From NCBI RefSeq assembly GCF_028751195.1, contig NZ_CP066784.1, positions 4,588,001 through 4,652,000 on the forward strand: a stretch of 64,000 bases of DNA, written 5' to 3'. The notes beneath the pieces are model-generated. The model made no database searches, was not told where the DNA came from, and saw only the letters and a program-made list of their open reading frames with translations. Of the stretch, positions 58,206 through 64,000 are shown in pieces. Within the stretch, counting starts at the first letter, position 1. Every line of letters starts with the position of its first letter. A program made the position numbers and the translations under genes. This DNA is from Alicyclobacillus sp. ALC3. Lineage in GTDB: Bacteria; Bacillota; Bacilli; Alicyclobacillales; Alicyclobacillaceae.

Positions 58206-59963
58206 GTGGCAAATCAACGCATCATTGTGGTCGGCGGTGGTCTTGCTGGGTTGATGACAACCATCAAGATTGCGGAAGCGGGCGTAGCGGTCGACTTGTT
58301 CTCCCTTGTACCAGTGAAACGGTCTCACTCCGTGTGTGCGCAGGGTGGCATCAACGGGGCAGTCAATACCAAAGGTGAAGGAGACTCCCCATGGGAGCAC
58401 TTTGACGATACAATCTACGGCGGCGACTTTCTCGCCAACCAGACACAGGTTCTCGGCATGTGTGAAGCGGCTCCAGCAGTCATCCACTTGCTGGACCGCA
58501 TGGGTGTTATGTTTAACCGAACTCCAGAAGGTCTGCTCGACTTCCGCAGGTTTGGCGGCACAAAACACCATCGGACAGCCTTTGCCGGAGCGTCTACAGG
58601 CCAACAATTGTTATACGCCCTTGATGAGCAAGTTCGTCGCCATGAAGCGGCCGGGCTGGTTCAGAAATATGAGGGCTGGGACTTCTTACGAGCCGTGGTT
58701 GACGACGAAGGTGTGTGCCGAGGCATCGTCGCTCAAGACCTCCGTTCGATGGAAATCCATGCATTCCGGGGCGACGCCGTAGTGATGTGCACGGGCGGAA
58801 TTGGCCTCATTTTCGGCAAGAGCACGAACTCGATGATCAACACCGGGTCTGCGGCCTCGGCACTGTATCAACAGGGTGTGTACTACGCAAACCCGGAGAT
58901 GATTCAGGTGCATCCGACCGCCATTCCAGGTGACGACAAGCTGCGCTTGGTGTCTGAATCGGTACGCGGCGAAGGCGGGCGAGTCTGGACCTACAAAGAC
59001 GGCAAGCCGTGGTACTTCCTCGAAGAGATGTACCCCGAGTACGGCAACCTCGTCCCGCGTGACATCGCAACCCGCGCAATTTTCGATGTCTGCGTCAATC
59101 AACGGCTTGGCATCGACGGACAGAATGAGGTCTATCTCGATGTGACGCACATTCCGGCGGACCAGCTTGAAGTCAAACTAGGCAGCGTGATCGACATCTA
59201 TGAGAAGTTCGTCGGTGACGACCCGCGCAAGGTGCCGATGAAGTTGTTTCCGGGCATGCACTACAGCATGGGCGGTCTATGGGTAGACTTACAGCAAATG
59301 ACCAACATTCCAGGTTTGTTTGCTGCAGGGGAGGCTGAGTACCAGTACCATGGTGCCAACCGCCTCGGCGCGAACTCTCTGCTGTCCTGCATTTATGGCG
59401 GCATGATCACGGGCCCGAACGCAGTTCGCTGGGCATCCGGACAGAAGCGTTCGAGTGAAGCGTTGCCAGACAGCTTGTATGAAAGTGCACGTCAAGAGGA
59501 GGAGCAGAAGTTCGAAGCCATCCTCAAAATGGAGGGTGACGAAAATCCGTATCGCCTGCACCGCGAACTTGGGCAGGTTATGACGGAGAACGTCACGGTT
59601 GTGCGTTACAACGATAAGCTGAAGGAAACCGACCAAAAGCTTCAGGAGTTGCAAGAACGCTGGCAGCGCATCGGTGTTGCGGACAAGTCGCGTTGGGAAA
59701 ACCAAATGGCGCCCTTCACACGGCAGTTGCGGAATATGCTGGAAATGGCGCGTGCCATCACAAAGGGCGCGTTGATGAGAGATGAGAGCCGCGGCGCACA
59801 CTACAAGCCGGACTTCCCAGACCGAGACGACGAAAACTTCCTGAAAACGACAATTGCAACGTGGACGCCAGACGGGCCGGAGATTAGCTACGAAGACGTC
59901 GATGTCTCGCTCATCAAGCCTCGCCTGCGCAACTACGCGGTGAGCAAGGAGGAGACGAAGTGA
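58206..59963 (+). CDS. sdhA: Succinate dehydrogenase flavoprotein subunit
   Basis: 585 aa. The FAD Rossmann motif is IVVGGGLAGLMTTIKIAEAG, the flavin-attachment region SHSVCAQGGINGA, and the substrate site is in MHYSMGGLWVDLQQM and ANRLGANSLLSCIYGG. It oxidises succinate to fumarate on the cytoplasmic face. GTG start behind GAGGAG. The stop overlaps the sdhB start. Confidence 0.97.
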   Translation: MANQRIIVVGGGLAGLMTTIKIAEAGVAVDLFSLVPVKRSHSVCAQGGINGAVNTKGEGDSPWEHFDDTIYGGDFLANQTQVLGMCEAAPAVIHLLDRMGVMFNRTPEGLLDFRRFGGTKHHRTAFAGASTGQQLLYALDEQVRRHEAAGLVQKYEGWDFLRAVVDDEGVCRGIVAQDLRSMEIHAFRGDAVVMCTGGIGLIFGKSTNSMINTGSAASALYQQGVYYANPEMIQVHPTAIPGDDKLRLVSESVRGEGGRVWTYKDGKPWYFLEEMYPEYGNLVPRDIATRAIFDVCVNQRLGIDGQNEVYLDVTHIPADQLEVKLGSVIDIYEKFVGDDPRKVPMKLFPGMHYSMGGLWVDLQQMTNIPGLFAAGEAEYQYHGANRLGANSLLSCIYGGMITGPNAVRWASGQKRSSEALPDSLYESARQEEEQKFEAILKMEGDENPYRLHRELGQVMTENVTVVRYNDKLKETDQKLQELQERWQRIGVADKSRWENQMAPFTRQLRNMLEMARAITKGALMRDESRGAHYKPDFPDRDDENFLKTTIATWTPDGPEISYEDVDVSLIKPRLRNYAVSKEETK

Positions 59964-60751
59964 TGGCAGAATCTGCGATGGAGACAGCACAGTCGACAGC
60001 GGCAGAGAAGAAGACCGTCGAACTCATCATTGAACGTCAAGATGGTCCGGATGCTGCTGCGTACACGGAATCGTTTGTAGTGGACTACGTTCCGGGAATG
60101 AATGTCATTGCTTGCCTGATGGCAATTCAACGCAATCCGGTGAATAAGGATGGCAAACGTGTAGCGCCAGTGGCTTGGGAGTCAAACTGCCTCGAAGAAG
60201 TGTGTGGCGCTTGTATGATGGTCATTAACGGGCGCCCGCGCCAGGCCTGCAGTTCACTCGTTGACAAGCTAGAGCAACCCATTCGCGTCAAGCCGGCACG
60301 GACATTCCCGGTTGTACGCGATTTGGTGGTCGACCGCAGTCGCATGTTTGAAGCGCTGAAAAAAGTCAAGGCCTGGATCCCAATTGACGGCACATACGAC
60401 CTGGGAGCAGGTCCCCGCATGCCGGAGCGTGATCGCCAGTGGGCCTACGAATTGAGCCGGTGCTTTACGTGCGGTGCGTGTGTCGAGGCTTGCCCGAACG
60501 TTAACGATCGCACGGAGTTTATGGGTGCGTTCGCAATCTCTCAAGCTCGTTTGTTCAACGCTCATCCAACCGGGGCGATGCACAGGGAAGAGCGGCTTGA
60601 GGCGTTGATGGGACCGGGCGGTATTCAGGAGTGCGGTAACGCGCAAAACTGCGTTCAGGTGTGCCCGAAGGGCATTCCATTAACGACTTCCATTGCTGCG
60701 ATGAACCGGCAGGTGACTTATCACGCGATTGGCGCGTGGCTGAAGAAGTAA
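59963..60751 (+). CDS. sdhB: Succinate dehydrogenase iron-sulfur subunit
   Basis: 262 aa. The [2Fe-2S] ferredoxin domain has CLEEVCGACMMVINGRPRQAC. The C-terminal domain carries CFTCGACVEACPNVN and CGNAQNCVQVCPKGIP for the [4Fe-4S] and [3Fe-4S] clusters. ATG 59963 overlaps the sdhA stop (TGATG) and has AAGGAGGAG upstream. Completes the sdhCAB operon. Confidence 0.97.
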   Translation: MAESAMETAQSTAAEKKTVELIIERQDGPDAAAYTESFVVDYVPGMNVIACLMAIQRNPVNKDGKRVAPVAWESNCLEEVCGACMMVINGRPRQACSSLVDKLEQPIRVKPARTFPVVRDLVVDRSRMFEALKKVKAWIPIDGTYDLGAGPRMPERDRQWAYELSRCFTCGACVEACPNVNDRTEFMGAFAISQARLFNAHPTGAMHREERLEALMGPGGIQECGNAQNCVQVCPKGIPLTTSIAAMNRQVTYHAIGAWLKK

Positions 60752-60886
60752 CAGCAACCCAAGGCACAGACGTTTTGGCGGTGGCGTATGCCACCGCTTT
60801 TGTTTTGCCCTGTTACGTGCACAGGTTTAGGCCGTGACCCCATAGTCCATACTGGGCGTGTATCTCTGGTTGGTGGGGGCGGTAGA

Positions 60887-61600
60887 GTGAAGAGGTCATT
60901 GGAAAGCGCGCTGGTTGCGGCTGTCACGGTGGTGACTGTACTTGGAACGATGTCTGTCCTACAAGACAAACACAGCGGCAGTGCCATTGACGCGTGGGTG
61001 GCGGCCAAGTGGCGTGACTTACATGCGCGCGTCGTGCCTTCCATGGCAAACACAGCAGGGGTTGACACCCCATCAACGTCACAGACGGGCAAACAGACGC
61101 CGAGTCTGGCACCGCTCGTGGCTGTCAGTGAAAATCAAAGTGCTACTTCGAACAATACGAGCGGTCAAAGCAGTTCGGGTGCCGGACAAGGACCAACCGT
61201 GATCGCAACACCGTCAGGCAAGTGGACGCAAGCGGACGTGACGCGGCTCGAGACGATTGGCGTCAATTTGATTTTCGCCCTGTCGCCGACGGATTGGCAA
61301 CACATCGCGCAGGCGCTGTCGACAGGTGAGTCGTCGTCAGTAGCAGACCAAACACTCGCGCAAATTTTGCGTCAGCGGGTGCCAGCGTCGGACCGGCAGT
61401 GGCTGCTCGACCACTTTACGGGCGGCAACGCAGTCAACCAACAGGACGTACAGCTGCTTCAGCGCTCCATCTCGCAGGCCGAGTCCGAATTGACACCCGC
61501 CGAGCGCAAACTCCTCGAGGATGAACTCAATGCGCTTGAAGGCACAACAGGTGTTGCGGGAGCTGGAAGCTCAGGCGGAATCGACCACCCGCGAAATTAG
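60887..61600 (+). CDS. Hypothetical exported or membrane-anchored protein
   Basis: 237 aa. The N-terminus VKRSLESALVAAVTVVTVLG is an uncleaved anchor or signal peptide. A Ser/Thr/Asn-rich linker follows (about 65-105), then a helical domain (TQADVTRLETIGVNLIFALS ... LTPAERKLLEDELNAL). The start is GTG 60887; a longer frame begins at 60788 but its extra residues have no signal character. Family not recognised. A spore or wall location is possible from the anchored layout. Confidence 0.7.
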   Translation: MKRSLESALVAAVTVVTVLGTMSVLQDKHSGSAIDAWVAAKWRDLHARVVPSMANTAGVDTPSTSQTGKQTPSLAPLVAVSENQSATSNNTSGQSSSGAGQGPTVIATPSGKWTQADVTRLETIGVNLIFALSPTDWQHIAQALSTGESSSVADQTLAQILRQRVPASDRQWLLDHFTGGNAVNQQDVQLLQRSISQAESELTPAERKLLEDELNALEGTTGVAGAGSSGGIDHPRN

Positions 61601-61620
61601 CGCCGGAGAGCCCTGCGTGG

Positions 61621-61655
61621 GGCGCAGGGCGCAGGGCGCAGGGCGCAGGGCGCGG
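61621..61655. repeat. Five 7-bp tandem repeats
   Basis: ggcgcag repeats four times exactly and a fifth time as ggcgcgg, with an upstream ccctgcg that is its inverse. It lies between convergent genes and could also form a terminator-like hairpin. A short gtcag repeat (61654-61667) follows. Confidence 0.85.
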
Positions 61656-61660
61656 TCAGG

Positions 61661-63178
61661 TCAGGTCACCTGGTCGTCATGACATCCTGGGGTGTCACGA
61701 CATATATTGACAAATGCGCCGACAACAGTCGGCGACAGCACAGTGCCAGCTAATCGCGAGACATGACGCAGAGCTTCAGAGTGCATACGTTTAGAGAGCA
61801 CGATTTGCGAGGCGTAGTGGTCTGCTACGGATAAGACATATGTTCCAAGACTGAGCGTATTTGCCGACTTCCCGCGCGGGAAACCTGTGCCGTCCCAGTG
61901 CTCGTGGTGGTCCCGCACCATATCAAAGACCGCCGGAGGCAGTCCAGCGACTTGAAGCATTCGGACGCCGAGGTCGGGGTGAGATTGATACTGCTGCCAC
62001 GAACTCGGTGATCGCGTAGGATGCAGGACGACGTCGCGTTCGAGTGCTGTCAGTCCATAGTCCGCAAAACGCGCGGCGTAGATTACATTTTCGCGATCGC
62101 GGTCGGAAAATTCCAGCACAGCGCACAACGCCTGCACGGTTTCGACACGGACGTCGGTCAAGCTGGAAAACTCTCGGGATGTCAGTTCCTGTGCGTTCAT
62201 TGCGTCAAATAAGAGCAAAAACTCACGGATCGTCTCGAGGTCGACCTGTGGTAGTGAGCTTTGACCTGTCCAAGCACTTGGGTGGTGGTTCCACTGTTCA
62301 TACAACGATCCTGTTGACTTCCACTGGCTCCACATGGACATTTGCCCGAACAGCAATTGAGACTTTTCAAGTAAACGCAAAGCCGTGACTCGGTCTCCGC
62401 TGTAATACGTGAGGTGCGCGAGGAGAGTAAACAGCCGCGCAATTTCCTCTCGTTCAAAGTCAAGTATTGACGACCAGACCAGCTTTACGGCCTGTGCTGC
62501 GTAGTTGAAACTGTCATCCAACCGTTCTTCTAGCAAGGAGACACGACAGAGTTCGGTGATGGTCTGTAGCGGCGGTGAGTCCTGTTCGGACAAGGCACGC
62601 AGCAGGTGGGCCTGAGCCTGTGAATATTCGCCTAGCTCAATGTGGAGGTATCCTAAGTTTGTATAAAGTCGGGCCTGCGCGACGCGGTCATCACAGGTGA
62701 TAGCATCCTGCAGAGCGAGTTGTGAATTGTACAGAGCCTGTTCGTAAAACTCATTGTGGGACTGAACGAACGCGAGATTCGCGCGTACTTGCACGCGGAC
62801 CCTCGATGGTTGGCTGAGTGCAGGTAAAGGCAGCAGACTCGTCAGCAACCGATGTGCACGGTCGTGTTGTGCGAGACGCGCATGAGCGAGCGCCGCGTGA
62901 ACGCGATAGCGAATGGATTCGAGTTCGTCCTGCGCGACGCTCGCAGCATCCAAAAATCGTGACAGGGCTTCTTGCAACTTACCCTGCCGAACGAGTACCA
63001 TGCCAAGCGCGTCAGACACGACACCTACATCTGATTCTGAACAACTCCCAAGGCCTCTTGACAAATATTCACTGGCTGCAAACGAGCAGTGGCATTCAAT
63101 CAGTTGGTCTGCCTGCGCTACGATGCGCTGACCCGTAGTCAATGCCGTAGGACCGTTTGTTTCTTGGGAGTCCGTCAT
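61661..63178 (-). CDS. TPR protein with degenerate HD-GYP domain
   Basis: 505 aa. Residues about 60-270 hold tetratricopeptide-like helix pairs (QARLYTNLGYLHIELGEYSQ). From about 360 there is an HD-GYP-like domain with HPDLGVRML, DHHEHWDGTGFPRG (HH-E and G-x-G-F-P) and LSVADHYAS. The first metal motif, normally HD, is AD (ARFADYGL), and GYP is GFP. It may therefore not hydrolyse c-di-GMP and instead bind it or act as a protein-interaction module. The ATG overlaps the kinase stop by 4 bp, so the two are co-translated. Confidence 0.8.
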   Translation of the reverse strand: MTDSQETNGPTALTTGQRIVAQADQLIECHCSFAASEYLSRGLGSCSESDVGVVSDALGMVLVRQGKLQEALSRFLDAASVAQDELESIRYRVHAALAHARLAQHDRAHRLLTSLLPLPALSQPSRVRVQVRANLAFVQSHNEFYEQALYNSQLALQDAITCDDRVAQARLYTNLGYLHIELGEYSQAQAHLLRALSEQDSPPLQTITELCRVSLLEERLDDSFNYAAQAVKLVWSSILDFEREEIARLFTLLAHLTYYSGDRVTALRLLEKSQLLFGQMSMWSQWKSTGSLYEQWNHHPSAWTGQSSLPQVDLETIREFLLLFDAMNAQELTSREFSSLTDVRVETVQALCAVLEFSDRDRENVIYAARFADYGLTALERDVVLHPTRSPSSWQQYQSHPDLGVRMLQVAGLPPAVFDMVRDHHEHWDGTGFPRGKSANTLSLGTYVLSVADHYASQIVLSKRMHSEALRHVSRLAGTVLSPTVVGAFVNICRDTPGCHDDQVT

Positions 63179-63858
63179 GGTCTTTCGTTCTCCTGTGTAG
63201 GAAGAGGTACGTGTACACGAAACGTACTGCCTGACCCCGGAGACGATTCAACTTCCAAACTTCCCCCAAGATATTGGGCTCGTTCCCTCATACCGACAAT
63301 GCCGAAGTGCCCGCGAGGGACTTCATCTGGGCGAAACCCTCGACCGTTGTCGCGAATTTCAATTCGTAGGCTGTTTCCAACCCGGACTAGGTCAATCCAG
63401 ACAGTATCTGCCTGGGCGTGCCGATGCACGTTGTTGAGGACCTCTTGCATGAGTCGGTACAGTACGACTTGTCGCGCAGGGACAAGTCCTGTTGTGGCTG
63501 ACTCGTCAACATGAACGTGAAACGTGATCTGCCAGTCGCGCTCGCAGCGTCGACAGAGTTCTGCTGTTGCCGATGCGAGGCCGATCTCGTCAATCGCAAC
63601 TGGGCGCAAATCGTAAATTAAACGACGTATGTCATTGATGGCAGCGACGATTCGACTATTAGTGCGGTCGAGTTCAGACAAGGCCAGTTCCGGATCGGAA
63701 GCAATCAGGCGCGTAACAACGCCTAGCCGCATACTGATGTTCGTCAAGTCTTGGGCTGGACCGTCATGTAAGTCTCGGGCGATTCGGCGGCGCTCCTCTT
63801 CGAGGAGGAGGATGCCAAAGTCGACTGGGTCAAATGCTGGGATGTCACGTGTCGACAT
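63175..63858 (-). CDS. DegS-like cytoplasmic sensor histidine kinase
   Basis: 227 aa. It has a HisKA_3 dimerisation/phosphoacceptor region (EEERRRIARDLHDGPAQDLT, the His of LHDGPAQ) and a HATPase domain (LMQEVLNNVHRHAQ ... IRDNGRGFRPDE ... GHFGIVGMRERAQYLGGSLE). It has no membrane segment and no long N-terminal sensor, so it looks like a shortened DegS. Its response regulator is not in the window. The start is ATG 63858 behind AAAGGAG; the longer frame from 63906 passes through the upstream terminator. It overlaps the TPR gene. Confidence 0.9.
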   Translation of the reverse strand: MSTRDIPAFDPVDFGILLLEEERRRIARDLHDGPAQDLTNISMRLGVVTRLIASDPELALSELDRTNSRIVAAINDIRRLIYDLRPVAIDEIGLASATAELCRRCERDWQITFHVHVDESATTGLVPARQVVLYRLMQEVLNNVHRHAQADTVWIDLVRVGNSLRIEIRDNGRGFRPDEVPRGHFGIVGMRERAQYLGGSLEVESSPGSGSTFRVHVPLPTQENERP

Positions 63859-63880
63859 CTTGTATCTCCTTTGTAAGCAC

Positions 63881-63925
63881 AAGAAAGGAGGCAATCGGGG
63901 ATGCACCCCTTACTGCCTCCTCTTG
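63881..63925 (-). terminator. Terminator upstream of the kinase gene
   Basis: ggaggca / tgcctcc stem with an inner gggg/cccc pair, followed on the minus strand by tttctt. It ends the partial gene at the window edge. Confidence 0.65.
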
Positions 63926-63944
63926 TGGACCGTGTAAGAAATGA

Positions 63945-64000
63945 TTACCAGATTTCCAGCATGCCAGCTGGATTCGCTGTCGCTCCTCCGCCTGACTGTG
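63945..64000 (-). CDS. C-terminal end of an unidentified protein (partial)
   Basis: On the minus strand the window edge reads QSGGGATANPAGMLEIW and then TAA at 63945-63947. The Gly/Ala-rich ending followed by MLEIW looks like a real C-terminus, and a terminator lies just downstream. Only 18 codons are visible, so the family cannot be named. Confidence 0.45.
   Translation of the reverse strand, partial: QSGGGATANPAGMLEIW

Overview
The window looks like a chromosome segment of an endospore-forming, aerobic member of the Bacillota, most like Alicyclobacillus and its relatives. The reasons are a roughly even GC content, frequent GTG and TTG starts behind strong AGGAGG-type ribosome binding sites, succinate dehydrogenase in the order sdhC-sdhA-sdhB, GerPA/GerPF-like small spore proteins, a c-di-AMP riboswitch in front of a LysM-NlpC/P60 hydrolase, and a B12-dependent ribonucleotide reductase. 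The genus is an inference; no 16S gene is present.

Layout. 1-4 kb: cell-envelope genes (polysaccharide deacetylase, YkoP-like protein, MGDG-synthase-type glycosyltransferase) and the riboswitch-controlled peptidoglycan hydrolase. 4-8 kb: an MFS exporter with its GntR regulator, then pstB-phoU without pstSCA. 8-13 kb: an acyl-CoA operon (crotonase, dienoyl-CoA reductase-like SDR, FabL-like SDR, an IpdAB-like CoA-transferase pair, another SDR) whose gene families recall the actinobacterial steroid ring C/D degradation locus. 13-17.6 kb: FabF, a lysophospholipid acyltransferase and a glycosyltransferase.

17.6-23.1 kb is an accessory island. It holds five divergent GerP-like genes (six domain copies), a 13-bp tandem array, an IS4-type transposase remnant, a small membrane gene interrupted at a T8 run, a 42-bp array of 20 exact-length units plus a partial one, and a broken tyrosine recombinase beside tRNA-Leu(CAG), with repeats of that tRNA's anticodon arm.

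23-35 kb is housekeeping: dapF, an MBL hydrolase, convergent ppk and ppx, a PduO-type cobalamin adenosyltransferase, a HAD phosphatase, nrdR and nrdJ. A structured RNA resembling 6S RNA follows. A complete 2,494-bp IS66-family element (18-bp TIRs, 8-bp target duplication) sits in that RNA's terminator and carries a DruA-like (DUF4338) gene overlapping its transposase gene.

37.5-64 kb: MarR regulator with a dehydrogenase, a decayed HAD gene, a GT2-GtrA fusion, LCP protein, DUF72, crotonase, cobalamin-binding-like protein, CAX exchanger, DUF502, ilvA, hisC, a PspA-like protein, gltX, a tRNA-Gln/Glu/Lys operon made only of C34 isoacceptors, uvrC, sdhCAB, and a DegS-like kinase coupled to a TPR plus degenerate HD-GYP protein. 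The themes that link genes are phosphate/polyphosphate (pstB-phoU, ppk, ppx), B12 (adenosyltransferase, NrdJ, BtuF-like protein), acyl-CoA metabolism and the envelope.
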